A DNA stretch of 36,199 nt from Microcaldota archaeon (GCA_027365175.1 DAHXNY010000009.1:1-36199), one strand, 5' to 3'. Positions 23,649 through 32,383 are shown, counted from the first letter of the stretch. The notes: a model not told the origin generated them from the letters alone. Translations and numbers: made by a program.

Positions 23649-25049
23649 TTATCTACTCCCATTTATCGTCTCCTTTAGCTTTTCAGGATCATAATTGTAA
23701 CGAGAAACGAGTATCTCGTACTGCCCTGTCCTTATCTTATCCGATAGTCTGCTGTTCACAGAACCTACTATTATATCAGTGACTATAATCTCGTATATCC
23801 TGGCGCCTCCTACATCTCCGATAAGTCTTTCGGCAATGGCCCCTGGATTCTGGTCTTTGAACACATGTGCCATCAGCAAGACCCCCTTAGGAGACATTAT
23901 ATCGCATATGAACGAGTAGGTGTCCACCTGCAACTCATTCTCCTTAATAAGTTCGAGCATAAACCTCTCCCTACCCTTCGACCAATTGTCGATATTTATG
24001 GTATTGAGTATGAAGAGTGTGTCAAACCTTGATGGCAGGTTTCTCATGTTTATCGTGGCCCTCTTTATCATGCCCCTGTTGATAAGTCTGTGGTAAACGT
24101 AATTGGACCTTCCCCTATCTACCCCTATCTCCCTGTCAATCGATGCGAAGTCTGCAGCTGCATTTTTGTTCATTGCCATCAGCACATTGTACTCTATCTC
24201 TGTTATCTGGTCATGCTCCGGTCTCGGACTCTCCCGTGTCCTCTTCCATACCTTTTCCTTCAGCACATTGAAGAACTCCTTTCTAAGTGGTATGAAACCC
24301 AATCCGCTGAAATACGCCGGAGACATTGTCCATTCAATATCGTAAGAGGACATGACGCTGCGCGTGAAGTCATATAGAGTGCCTCTTGCACTGCTGTTAG
24401 ATTCTGCAACAAGAAGAACCACAATGTCATACTCTCCCTTGGTTATCATCGCTGCCTGCACATAAGGGTAACTCTCAAGCTCCCCCTTCATCAGATTAAG
24501 CGCAGGCTTCTTATCTACGAACTTTCCAAAAGCGACATAATCGACATACCCGAATCTCTCTATGTCTATCTCCAGCACATACTCTATGTCGTATCTTCTC
24601 TCAAGGTTCCTAAGATGGTATGCTACGGCGGTATCCTTTATGCCTGTAATCTTCACAAGCTCAGGTATTGTCTTCCGCGCATCCATGCTGAGTGCCCTGA
24701 GTATGTCACGCTCATGCCTCTCAGTCTCCTTCTTCCTTATGCCTTCATCTGCCTTCTTCATTCCGGGCTCATTCTGAGAATCAGGCAAAGCCGAAAGTCT
24801 CTCCTTCTCCTGTTTCTCTATTTCCTTCAGCTCCTTTGTCCGTTCATCCCTGTGCTCAGCAGGTATGAATATTCCATCATCTGTAAACCATCCCAGATAC
24901 TTAGTAACTTTGTCTGACCTTCCCTTCTCCTTATTATACACGCTCGTTGCCTGGAAGAGCCTGTACCTTCCGCGCAGCATCTTCGCTTCAACATAATGGC
25001 CATACTCCTTGCGTATGCGCTCCACGGCCTTTTCTATGTTCTCGGGCAA
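23649..25049 (-). CDS. Double-HTH Lrp/AsnC-like transcription regulator
   Basis: The 466-residue protein has three parts. Residues 1-70 (YVEAKMLRGRYRLFQATSVY, KVTKYLGWFTDDG) resemble a small domain often placed before archaeal HTH proteins. Residues about 115-260 form an Lrp-type HTH (DILRALSMDARKTIPELVKI, AVAYHLRNLERR) and an effector-like alpha/beta fold (VQAAMITKGEYDIVVLLVAE). Residues about 282-450 repeat the scheme (EIEYNVLMAMNKNAAADFAS, VYHRLINRGMIKR). It looks like a fused dimer of Lrp-like units. Target genes are unknown. The promoter region and a long 380-nt gap separate it from the divergent GGDEF gene. Confidence 0.7.
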   Translation of the reverse strand: MPENIEKAVERIRKEYGHYVEAKMLRGRYRLFQATSVYNKEKGRSDKVTKYLGWFTDDGIFIPAEHRDERTKELKEIEKQEKERLSALPDSQNEPGMKKADEGIRKKETERHERDILRALSMDARKTIPELVKITGIKDTAVAYHLRNLERRYDIEYVLEIDIERFGYVDYVAFGKFVDKKPALNLMKGELESYPYVQAAMITKGEYDIVVLLVAESNSSARGTLYDFTRSVMSSYDIEWTMSPAYFSGLGFIPLRKEFFNVLKEKVWKRTRESPRPEHDQITEIEYNVLMAMNKNAAADFASIDREIGVDRGRSNYVYHRLINRGMIKRATINMRNLPSRFDTLFILNTINIDNWSKGRERFMLELIKENELQVDTYSFICDIMSPKGVLLMAHVFKDQNPGAIAERLIGDVGGARIYEIIVTDIIVGSVNSRLSDKIRTGQYEILVSRYNYDPEKLKETINGSR

Positions 25050-25273
25050 TTTTTTAGGCAGATATCCACCATTTAAGCAATAATAGCTTCAGATATTTAA
25101 AAGTAACGTTTTTATTAATATTATACGTATCTTTTGGTTTTAGATGGGTAACTATTACATAAAAATATCGTATATATAGGTTAAAAACATGAAATATGTA
25201 TGTTAATGGCGCATATCCCTATTTATGGACAGGAATGAAGACTCTATTCATATATAATAGGTAAGATATAACT

Positions 25274-25370
25274 ATCTCAGCTGGATGAGATGGATTAAGC
25301 CCGAAAGGGCCTTGTTCTTGTATCCCCAACCAACCCACCACTCCATCTCATCTGCTTTATTTTTAAGCAG
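25274..25370 (+). ncRNA. Structured leader RNA or small ncRNA upstream of the GGDEF gene
   Basis: A perfect 11-bp stem, GATGAGATGGA (25284-25294) with TCCATCTCATC (25342-25352), encloses a GCCC-GAAA-GGGC hairpin and a C-rich single strand. Two alternative helices compete with it: ATCTCA (25274-25279) with TGAGAT (25286-25291), and CTGCTT (25352-25357) with AAGCAG (25365-25370), whose loop is T-rich. A TATA-like CATATATAATAGG at about 25248-25260 fits a start near 25275. Mutually exclusive helices ahead of a T-rich segment suggest a riboswitch, attenuator or independent RNA. It matches no known riboswitch that I can recognise. The rest of 25050-25431 holds only promoter-like A/T-rich DNA. Confidence 0.4.
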
Positions 25371-25431
25371 GCGACAGCGCTTAAGGAAATCACAGGATTA
25401 CGCTAAAAGATAACGTAGAGGAATTGTTAAA

Positions 25432-26349
25432 ATGACAACAAAGAGACATACCCATGATAATAAAGGCAAGCCTACAGAGCAAGCATCAAGACCCACCAAT
25501 ATGCATGGGGCGCACGTTGATAGGCAGTCAACATCTGTAGATTACCATACGAGAATGTTCTTCAAAGAGAAGATGTCTGGTCTCGAAGAAAGCTTAAGGA
25601 AGAAGGACGAGACAATAAGAGAGCTGATGGAGACTGTTGCACTGGCTGCGCTGAACTCACACAGGTCAGATGTACAAACTGAGCAGCTAGCAAAAGAATG
25701 CGATACGCTAAAGAAGGAAAACGAGCATCTGAAGAAATTCGCATATCTGGACGAGTCCACAGGCTTGGAGAAGGTAGCTGTATTCAACAATATAGGATTT
25801 CCTAGGGCGTTCGGCACAGCGATGAGGCATGACCTTAATCTTGCCCTTATACTGATAGACCTGAATAACCTGAAGCTGATAAACGACACTGACAGCTATG
25901 AGGCAGGAAACAGGCTCCTTGCGAAGACTGCAGATGTAATAAAGGGAACGCTAAGAAATGAGGATTCGAGATACAAGTTTGAAGCAGGATACAGGTGGGG
26001 AGGAGACGAATTCGTAGTTCTCGCAAACATCCCCGCGGGAACCTCAGATGAGGTGGATGCAAAGGCAAAGTCCTTGGTAAGGAGGCTAGAGGATGCGATG
26101 GTTGCAAACGGAGTCGATTGCGCTATAGGCGCATGCATAATGGCTCCGAAGGAATCCTTCCCTGCTCACGAGGAAAAAGGTACAAAGATAGTATACACTG
26201 AAAAACCTAGTGTGGCGCACGAGATTAACCTATCAGGCGGAGACATCGGAATGATAAGGGACGCAATGTTTAAAAGTGCGGAGAAAGAGATGAAAAAGGA
26301 CAAGACCCATAAGAAAGGGAAGCATATCTCAACTCTGAAGCGCGAGTGA
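25432..26349 (+). CDS. GGDEF-domain protein (candidate diguanylate cyclase) with coiled coil
   Basis: The 305-residue protein has a polar N-terminus (1-45), a coiled coil (about 45-105, KKENEHLKKF at its end) and a GGDEF domain (about 108-260). Visible motifs are DESTGLEKVAVFNN (the DxLTGLxNR-like start), ALILIDLNNLKLINDTDSYE (metal-binding Asp and KxxND), and RWGGDEFVVLA with an intact GGDEF (190-194). No RxxD inhibitory site is at the usual place, and a few residues are inserted before RWGGDEF. No membrane segment. GGDEF proteins are rare in archaea. The C-terminus is Lys-rich. A structured RNA precedes it and the PduO-type gene follows after 4 nt. Confidence 0.88.
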   Translation: MTTKRHTHDNKGKPTEQASRPTNMHGAHVDRQSTSVDYHTRMFFKEKMSGLEESLRKKDETIRELMETVALAALNSHRSDVQTEQLAKECDTLKKENEHLKKFAYLDESTGLEKVAVFNNIGFPRAFGTAMRHDLNLALILIDLNNLKLINDTDSYEAGNRLLAKTADVIKGTLRNEDSRYKFEAGYRWGGDEFVVLANIPAGTSDEVDAKAKSLVRRLEDAMVANGVDCAIGACIMAPKESFPAHEEKGTKIVYTEKPSVAHEINLSGGDIGMIRDAMFKSAEKEMKKDKTHKKGKHISTLKRE

Positions 26350-26353
26350 ACAA

Positions 26354-26896
26354 ATGTCAATCTATTATACCGGTACCGGAGACAAAGGAGAGACAAACAC
26401 GCTCTCTGACAAAAGAGTGTCAAAGGCAAGCGGTATAATAGAGGCCATAGGCGCTGTCGATGAACTTAACAGCGCGATAGGGGTTGCGTTATGCAAGGTA
26501 AACGACAGCAGCCTCAAGAAGGGTCTCGAGTCAGTCCAGAATAACCTTTTCATAATAGGAGCAAACCTTGCAAGCTTCTCAAACCCTAATATAGAGAAAG
26601 CAAAGATCAACCCGGAATCGGTAAAGCTTCTTGAGGAAGGGATAGAGAGCATGTCAAAGGAGCTTCCTGAATTGAAGGAGTTTGTCCTTCCAGGAGGAAG
26701 CGATGCCGCTGCGAGCCTTCATCTTGCAAGAGCCATAGCAAGAAGGGCAGAGCGCGACGTGATAAGGGCCTCTGATGAGCATAAGATAGACGGCAGTGCA
26801 AAGGCATACATAAACCGCCTCTCATCTTACCTGTTCGTTGCAGCTCTATACACGAATTACAAATCCGGCACGGAAGAAAAACACCCGACATACTGA
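26354..26896 (+). CDS. PduO-type ATP:cob(I)alamin adenosyltransferase
   Basis: The 180-residue protein begins SIYYTGTGDKGETNTLSDKR, the ATP-binding P-loop-like N-terminus of PduO/MMAB enzymes, and continues with AIGAVDELNSAIGVA, FVLPGGSDAAASLHLARAIA and RRAERDV, the family's catalytic helix region, then NRLSSYLFVAAL. It makes coenzyme B12 from cob(I)alamin and ATP. It lies 4 nt after the GGDEF gene and is probably co-transcribed. No cobalamin-dependent enzyme or other B12 gene is in the window, so use of imported corrinoid is possible. Confidence 0.94.
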   Translation: MSIYYTGTGDKGETNTLSDKRVSKASGIIEAIGAVDELNSAIGVALCKVNDSSLKKGLESVQNNLFIIGANLASFSNPNIEKAKINPESVKLLEEGIESMSKELPELKEFVLPGGSDAAASLHLARAIARRAERDVIRASDEHKIDGSAKAYINRLSSYLFVAALYTNYKSGTEEKHPTY

Positions 26897-26915
26897 AGCC
26901 GGATGCGCAATGCAT

Positions 26916-27392
26916 TCATGCGCTGAAGTACTCCTTGAACTTGCTTGTAACATTAAGCTTCTTGCTCCTCCCATAATTCTTTCTCTCAACGAATCCTTTC
27001 TCAGAGAGCTCCTTTACATATTCATAAATTCCTGATCCGAAGGATTTGACAAGTGTGCTCTGAAGAACGCCATTGTTCTTGCTTACGTATGCGAGAACGC
27101 GAAGCGCACCCTTGCTTATGTCAGGGGCTGTCGCCATGGAGCTAAGCCTCTTAGAATAAGGCTCCCTGAGGCTGAGCATATACTTGCTGTCAATCTCAAC
27201 TATCTCTATCGCGCTGTCCCTGGAGTTGTAATCGCTCTGCAGCTCCTTGAGTATCTTGTTCATAATGCCAGGAGACGCAATTCCAGTAATGGAGCATATC
27301 TCCTTAGAACCAAGCGCATTAGATGACATGAAGAGCGCAGCCTCGACCAGCTTCTTATACTCGCTATCCTGCTCCATCCAATCACTAGACAA
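26916..27392 (-). CDS. scpB: Segregation and condensation protein ScpB
   Basis: A double winged-helix protein of 158 residues: YKKLVEAALFMSSNALGSKE (first wHTH, the ScpB N-terminus) and ISKGALRVLAYVSKNNGVLQ (second wHTH), typical of the kleisin-associated KITE protein that works with ScpA and SMC in chromosome condensation. It overlaps the scpA stop by 8 bp and so is translationally coupled. ATG 27377 is an alternative start. No smc gene lies in the window. Confidence 0.9.
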   Translation of the reverse strand: MSSDWMEQDSEYKKLVEAALFMSSNALGSKEICSITGIASPGIMNKILKELQSDYNSRDSAIEIVEIDSKYMLSLREPYSKRLSSMATAPDISKGALRVLAYVSKNNGVLQSTLVKSFGSGIYEYVKELSEKGFVERKNYGRSKKLNVTSKFKEYFSA

Positions 27393-28083
27393 TCTTTACG
27401 AATATCTCATCAAAGAACCTGTCCTGCCTTAGCGCTATCCTCTTCTCGCTTGCAAGATATAACATCGGTATGAACAGGTCAAGCATCACATTCCTCATGC
27501 TTTTGTCCTTTGCAAGCGCGCTGAACAGGGCCACATTCTCAGAATCAACATTCCCCCTGATATAACCGTAAACCTTTTCAGCGTCAGCCTTTATGTCCGT
27601 GCTCCCTACCTGGAATGATATCGGAGGCCTTACAAAGCCAGACGCTGCGCTTCTCTGCTCCTTTATCTTCATAGCCTCGTCGAGTGCGCTTATCAGCTCC
27701 TCAAGGGAGACCCTTCTCTTCGGAGGGAGTCTGGACCTGAAGCTCAGAGGCTCAACAACTATGCTCTCTATCCCGCTGCTCTCATAATACGGCTGCTCAG
27801 GTTCCGGTTCAGGAGCAGCTATCACGAGCAAAGCGCTCTTCATCCTTAGCAATATCGATGCAGCAAGCATTATATTTGCAGGAACTTTAAGGTCAAGGCT
27901 CTTCATCCCCCTTACCGCATCCATGTAATTGTCCACTATCTGCACTATGTCAATGTCCCAGGGGTTGAGCTTGTTCTTATCGACAAGCTCTATGATGAGC
28001 TCTTTCCACGTTGGTTCTTTAGAGACAAGCCCTACAACGTCTATCCCGTTTGCTGTCTCTTCAATGAGTTCCTGCATCGCCAT
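27385..28083 (-). CDS. scpA: Segregation and condensation protein ScpA (kleisin)
   Basis: The 232-residue protein has the ScpA N-terminus (WKELIIELVDKNKLNPWDID, IVQIVDNYMDAV), then NIMLAASILLRMKSALL, a variable linker, and a C-terminal winged helix (NVALFSALAKDKSMRNVMLD, FIPMLYLASEKRIAL). Kleisin bridging the SMC heads. First gene of the scpA-scpB operon, divergent from the aldehyde dehydrogenase gene with an 89-nt promoter region. The linker is shorter than in bacterial ScpA, as is common in archaea. Confidence 0.93.
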   Translation of the reverse strand: MAMQELIEETANGIDVVGLVSKEPTWKELIIELVDKNKLNPWDIDIVQIVDNYMDAVRGMKSLDLKVPANIMLAASILLRMKSALLVIAAPEPEPEQPYYESSGIESIVVEPLSFRSRLPPKRRVSLEELISALDEAMKIKEQRSAASGFVRPPISFQVGSTDIKADAEKVYGYIRGNVDSENVALFSALAKDKSMRNVMLDLFIPMLYLASEKRIALRQDRFFDEIFVKIV

Positions 28084-28172
28084 GCTTTTTCATCACAATG
28101 ATAAAATAAATACCTTGCTGTTATGCGTAAGCTACCTTTTATATATTTTTTACCAGAATCATATTTGTTTCT

Positions 28173-29789
28173 ATGGCAATTTTCAAGAACGAATCTACTT
28201 TCAAGAAATACTCCGAGTCTGGAAGAGAGGGGGAATTCGACAGGCTTTTCGATGAAGCGGTATCGGAAGCGAAACAGAAGCATATCGGCAAGAAATATCC
28301 GTTATACATAAACGGAGATGAAGAATACTCAAGGGAGGAGATAAGCGAGTACTCCCCTATAGATGGATCATACGTAGGCAAGTTCCAGAAAGCTACCAGG
28401 GAACAGACAGACAGGGCAATAATGGCTGCTGCAGAGGCATTTAAGAGCTGGTCACAGACCGACTACAAAGAACGTGTAAAGATATTCAGGAAGGCGGCTG
28501 AGCTCTTTTCTAAGTACAAATTCAGAGTGGCAGCGATACTGAGCATAGAGAACGGCAAGACAAGATATGAATCGATAGGGGAGGTGGATGAGGCGATAGA
28601 CTTCCTAAACTATTACTCGATTGAGCTGGAGAAGAACAAGGGATATGTGAGGAGGACAAAGCTCGATGAGAGCAAGGTTCATGTAAAGGCAGCGTTCCAG
28701 GGAGCTCCTGGAAAGGCGGAGAAGGTTACGATAGCACTAAAGCCATACGGAGTATTCGGGGTCATAGCTCCTTTCAATTTTCCCATATCGATATCAGTAG
28801 GGATGTCTACGGGCGCGCTTATAACAGGCAACACTGTGGTATTCAAACCTTCTTCAACAGACAACATGACTATGCTGACAGGCCTGGAGATATATCGCAT
28901 ATTTTCAGAAGCTGGCCTTCCAAACGGAGTATTCAATTATGTAACCGGGCCGGGATCAGAGGTCGGGGACGAACTAGTGGTGAGCAAATATGTCAGCGGG
29001 ATAGTCTTTACCGGTTCAAAGAATACCGGCCTGTCAATGATGGCAAAGACACTGCAAGCAGGCATGCAAAAGGCATTCGTAGTGGAGATGGGAGGGAAGA
29101 ATCCTGTAATAGTCTCAAAGAACGCAGACCTTGAAGCCGCTGCGTCAGGCATAGTCAGCGCGGCATACGGATACTGCGGACAGAAGTGCAGTGCTGCATC
29201 AAGGGTATACGTCCACGAGGCTGTAAAGGAGGAGCTCATCTCGAAGATACTCGACCATATGCATTCATTGAAGATAGGCGATCCGCTGAAGAAGGAAAAC
29301 TACATCGGCCCCCTGATAAGCGCGAGCGCTCTAAAACGCTATAACCAAAGCGTCGAAGAGATAAGGAAGACCGGGAGGATAATATACGGTGGCAAAGCTG
29401 TAAGCACCCAGGGCGGCATATATGTGGAGCCTGTGCTTGCAGAGGCAGACCATTCAAATCCTCTCTTCCACAAGGAGCTCTTCCTGCCGTTCCTTCTTGT
29501 AGATACGTACAAGAAGCTTGACGAGGCGATAGCAAAGGCAAACGATACCGAATATGGCCTTACTGCCGGCATGTACAGTATGAAGAAGAGCGAGATACGC
29601 GAATATGCAAAGGCGATACAGTCTGGTGTCGTCTACATAAACAGGGAGACAAGCGCCACTACGGGTGCGATAGTCGGCCTGCATACCTTCGTAGGGTGGA
29701 AAGGCAGCGGACTTACAGGCAAAGGCACAGGCAGCAAATTCTACCTGCAGCAATTCATGAGAGAACAGAGCCTCTCCATAGTGGGCTGA
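28173..29789 (+). CDS. Aldehyde dehydrogenase, probably 1-pyrroline-5-carboxylate dehydrogenase
   Basis: A complete 538-residue ALDH: PFNFPISISVG and GNTVVFKPSS (NAD-binding region), VFTGSKNTG, the general-base Glu in VVEMGGKNPVIV (about residue 307), the nucleophile in YCGQKCSAASRVYVH (about residue 341), and a normal C-terminus. GQKCSAxSR and the N-terminal block (FKNE near the start, KKYPLYINGDE) resemble P5C dehydrogenases (RocA/PutA type), which oxidise glutamate semialdehyde to glutamate in proline and arginine breakdown; other semialdehydes are possible. TATA-like TTTTATATATTTTTT at about 28137 gives a near-leaderless mRNA. DUF192 follows after 4 nt. Confidence 0.88.
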   Translation: MAIFKNESTFKKYSESGREGEFDRLFDEAVSEAKQKHIGKKYPLYINGDEEYSREEISEYSPIDGSYVGKFQKATREQTDRAIMAAAEAFKSWSQTDYKERVKIFRKAAELFSKYKFRVAAILSIENGKTRYESIGEVDEAIDFLNYYSIELEKNKGYVRRTKLDESKVHVKAAFQGAPGKAEKVTIALKPYGVFGVIAPFNFPISISVGMSTGALITGNTVVFKPSSTDNMTMLTGLEIYRIFSEAGLPNGVFNYVTGPGSEVGDELVVSKYVSGIVFTGSKNTGLSMMAKTLQAGMQKAFVVEMGGKNPVIVSKNADLEAAASGIVSAAYGYCGQKCSAASRVYVHEAVKEELISKILDHMHSLKIGDPLKKENYIGPLISASALKRYNQSVEEIRKTGRIIYGGKAVSTQGGIYVEPVLAEADHSNPLFHKELFLPFLLVDTYKKLDEAIAKANDTEYGLTAGMYSMKKSEIREYAKAIQSGVVYINRETSATTGAIVGLHTFVGWKGSGLTGKGTGSKFYLQQFMREQSLSIVG

Positions 29790-29793
29790 TCCG

Positions 29794-30219
29794 TTGAAGG
29801 AAGGCTTTTACCTGAGATTGCTGGGAATATTCTCAGATAAGACATACAGGCGCGAGCGTGCAAAGATAGGCAGGCTATGGCTTGACATGGATGTAGCTGA
29901 TGACTCATACAAGAGGGCAAAGGGTCTGATGTACAGGAAAAAGATGCAGAAAGATAGGGGCATGCTGTTCGTATTCGATTCTGAAAGGAGATACTCCTTC
30001 TGGATGCTGAACATGCAATTCAGCATAGACCTGATATGGCTTGATAAGAACATGAGAGTGGTTGACATAACAAAAGACGCAGCACCATCCCTCTCAATAT
30101 TCAGTTCAAAGAGCTATTCTCCACGTGCGCCTGCCATGTATGTGATAGAGGCATGCAGCGGCTTTGCATCTTCTTCAAAGTTAAAACCAGGTAATAGGAT
30201 AAAGCTGGATTTTAAGTGA
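29794..30219 (+). CDS. DUF192 family protein
   Basis: The core matches DUF192: VADDSYKRAKGLMYRKKMQK, GMLFVFDSERRYSFWMLNM, then FSIDLIWLDKNMRVVDI and a C-terminal VIEACSGFA...KPGNRI. These are small beta-barrel proteins of unknown function, often secreted in bacteria and common in archaea. Here the N-terminal 30 residues are basic and contain no convincing signal. The start is TTG 29794, 4 nt after the upstream stop; the next in-frame ATG (29887) would delete conserved sequence. Likely co-transcribed with the aldehyde dehydrogenase. Confidence 0.88.
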   Translation: MKEGFYLRLLGIFSDKTYRRERAKIGRLWLDMDVADDSYKRAKGLMYRKKMQKDRGMLFVFDSERRYSFWMLNMQFSIDLIWLDKNMRVVDITKDAAPSLSIFSSKSYSPRAPAMYVIEACSGFASSSKLKPGNRIKLDFK

Positions 30220-30241
30220 GCACCTCACGGATTATAAAGGA

Positions 30242-30257
30242 ATAACTATATAGTTAT
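30242..30257. promoter_or_regulatory. 16-bp perfect palindrome over the prenyl synthase promoter
   Basis: ATAACTATATAGTTAT is fully self-complementary and contains the TATA-like CTATATAG, 20-35 nt before ATG 30278. It may simply be a symmetric TATA region or a repressor operator that would block TBP binding. Confidence 0.4.
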
Positions 30258-30277
30258 AGGAAAAATAAAAAGGTATT

Positions 30278-31123
30278 ATGATGATCCATGTCCCATCAAG
30301 CGTGTCAAGCTGCGTCTCAGCAGTTAAAAGGCGCATACTTGCGCTTGACAAGGATGATTTCATAAACTATCAACTATATCTGCCCTCGTCTCATATTCTA
30401 AACAGCAAGGGCAAATATCTAAGGCCGACCCTCGTACTTCTATCAGCACATTCCCTAGGAGTCAATCCGAGGGGTTATGTGGATCTCGCAGCAGCCGCAG
30501 AGCTTCTTCACACCTCATCGCTTGTGCACGATGATATAATAGACGGTGACAGGACAAGGAGAGGCGTGACCGCGGTGCATGTCAAGTACGGCACAGAAGC
30601 TGCGATACTCGGAGGCGACGCCCTTATATCAAAGGCGATACAGCTTTCATCAGCATACGGCAAGCAGGTAATGGATACGATGGCAAATGCTGCACTTGAG
30701 ATGTGTGCAGGTGAGCTTCTCGATTACTCCTTCTATAAGAACAGGAAGATACCTGATATAAGCGAGTATCTTGAGATAGCAAGACTGAAGAGCGCTTCGC
30801 TTATAGGCGCATCATGCTCCGCGGTGCCGATACACACGAAGGACAGGAGGGCGAAGGAATTCTATTCATTCGGGCTTAATTTCGGGATAGCCTTCCAGAT
30901 AAAGGACGACATATCGGACATAAGGAAGGAAAAGAGATCGAAGCGCAACAAACCAAACATAATCCTGTCGATATCAAGGCATGAAGGCCTTTCAAACAGC
31001 GAAGCTGCGGATAAAGCAGAGATCATAATGGACAAATACATAGGAGAAGGCCTGGCAAGCATAAAGTCTGCAAAGACCCGCGAGACATTGTCAAAATACG
31101 CAGAGCTTCTCTACTCCTACTGA
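30278..31123 (+). CDS. Polyprenyl diphosphate synthase (geranylgeranyl diphosphate synthase-like)
   Basis: A 281-residue trans-prenyltransferase with GKYLRPTLVLLSAH, the first aspartate-rich motif HDDIIDGD followed by TRRGVTAVH, and the second motif FQIKDDISD. These bind the Mg-diphosphates for chain elongation. Product length cannot be read safely, but C20 geranylgeranyl diphosphate for archaeal lipids is most likely. It is shorter than typical archaeal homologues (about 320-340), lacking part of the C-terminus. The gene has its own promoter and overlaps the convergent ubiE by 7 bp. Confidence 0.9.
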   Translation: MMIHVPSSVSSCVSAVKRRILALDKDDFINYQLYLPSSHILNSKGKYLRPTLVLLSAHSLGVNPRGYVDLAAAAELLHTSSLVHDDIIDGDRTRRGVTAVHVKYGTEAAILGGDALISKAIQLSSAYGKQVMDTMANAALEMCAGELLDYSFYKNRKIPDISEYLEIARLKSASLIGASCSAVPIHTKDRRAKEFYSFGLNFGIAFQIKDDISDIRKEKRSKRNKPNIILSISRHEGLSNSEAADKAEIIMDKYIGEGLASIKSAKTRETLSKYAELLYSY

Positions 31124-31824
31124 CGCACTCCCTTTATTATGAAGGCGACTCCGGGGAAAACAGTATCTACGCTGACGTTCGTGAAACCGTTCTTCTCAAG
31201 GATAGATGCAGCATTATGCTTGTCATATGCGGCAACGCTGCTTGTAAGCCAATCATAAGCTTCCTTGTCGACTAGCCTGCCTATCAGGCGCATGATCCTG
31301 AAATAAGCTGTGAATAGATGCTTGGAAGGACCGTCAGGAACCGCCATATCCAGTAATATTATTCTTCCACCAGGCCTGATTACCCGCCCAGCCTCTGCGG
31401 CGAATCTGTTAAAATCATCTAGATTCCTCAGGACAAAAGATGACACCATCGTATCGAATGAATCATCCACGTATTGCAGATTCAGCGCATCTCCTTTTGC
31501 AAACCTTATGCTGCTTATCTTTTTAGCAGCAGCCTTGCTCTTGCCCAAGCTCATCATCTCCTCATTCATGTCCACTGCCTCTATGCGTACCTTCCTCTTA
31601 TCTTTCACAGCGCGAAGCGCTATTCCTATGGAGAGATCGCCTGTTCCTGCTCCTATGTCTATTATTTCCGCGCATCCAGGATCAGACAGCACCAATATCT
31701 CTGCACGCCTTCTCCAGAGCTTGTCAGTCCCAAGGCTGAAGAGATGATTCATGAAGTCGTAACGCTTGTATATTCTTGTAAAAAGATTGTTTATTCTCTC
31801 AGACATTGGTGCACCATCTTTCAT
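31117..31824 (-). CDS. ubiE: UbiE/MenG-type quinone C-methyltransferase
   Basis: The 235-residue protein shows the UbiE pattern: IYKRYDFMNHLFSLGTDKLW at the N-terminus, SAM motif I IIDIGAGTGDLSIGIA, DMNEEMMSLGKSK, DSFDTMVSSFVLRNLDD and GGRIILLDMAVPDG. It methylates demethylmenaquinone or a similar quinone, hinting at a respiratory quinone. The first ATG (31824) overlaps the archease stop as ATGA; the ATG at 31806 has GGTG 5 nt upstream and is an alternative. It is convergent with the prenyl synthase, a functional neighbour for quinone side chains. Confidence 0.92.
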   Translation of the reverse strand: MKDGAPMSERINNLFTRIYKRYDFMNHLFSLGTDKLWRRRAEILVLSDPGCAEIIDIGAGTGDLSIGIALRAVKDKRKVRIEAVDMNEEMMSLGKSKAAAKKISSIRFAKGDALNLQYVDDSFDTMVSSFVLRNLDDFNRFAAEAGRVIRPGGRIILLDMAVPDGPSKHLFTAYFRIMRLIGRLVDKEAYDWLTSSVAAYDKHNAASILEKNGFTNVSVDTVFPGVAFIIKGVRQ

Positions 31825-32255
31825 ACGTCTGCAGTTACCTTTATGCTATATTTTCCTGCCTTCTTTGTGAATTTCATCCCATGCGGAGTGACTGCCTTTA
31901 TGCTCAATAGCCTGCAATCGTCCTCAGAGTCCTTGTAATAAAGCCTTCCATGCAGGCTATGCTTCTTCTTCACCTCAAAGAGCCTGTCTATCCTGAATTC
32001 AAATGCATTCAGCGCCTTCTCATCCACCTCCTCAAGCACATGCTCCAGAGTGAACCATGTGAGGTATTCAAGGCTGTCGGCGCTCTCATTCACCATTATG
32101 CTCCTTACAGGGGCCCTTATCTTGCTTACCTTAGGCACATCTAACATAGCATTCAACATAGCCGCGCAAGCGTTCTCCATACACTCTTCGATGCTCCTCC
32201 CGTTGGCTATAAACGCTATATCGGCAGTATGGTCAACGTATCTGAATCCTTTCAT
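31821..32255 (-). CDS. Archease (RtcB ligase cofactor)
   Basis: The 144-residue protein starts MKGFRYVDHTADIAFIANG, the archease N-terminus with its metal-binding Asp-His, and includes SLEYLTWFTLEHVLEEVDEK and AVTPHGMKF near the end. Archease activates the tRNA-splicing ligase RtcB, relevant here because at least one tRNA appears to carry an intron. TATA-like ATTATATA at about 32284-32292 on the minus strand implies a leaderless mRNA. ubiE is coupled downstream by ATGA overlap. Confidence 0.95.
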   Translation of the reverse strand: MKGFRYVDHTADIAFIANGRSIEECMENACAAMLNAMLDVPKVSKIRAPVRSIMVNESADSLEYLTWFTLEHVLEEVDEKALNAFEFRIDRLFEVKKKHSLHGRLYYKDSEDDCRLLSIKAVTPHGMKFTKKAGKYSIKVTADV

Positions 32256-32383
32256 GAAAGAACCTGCAGTGATTAACAGACAGTATATAATATTTCCCTA
32301 CCTTTAAATACTGTCCTGTGAAGACAAGAGTAACTGCTGAAATATGATGAAGTCCATATCGGCTGAGGACAAATGGTGCTTAG

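Noticed and set aside
25274-25370. C/D-box or H/ACA guide RNA, or SRP RNA
   Set aside because: No proper C, D or ACA box pairs are found at the stem ends, and the length and composition do not fit SRP RNA.
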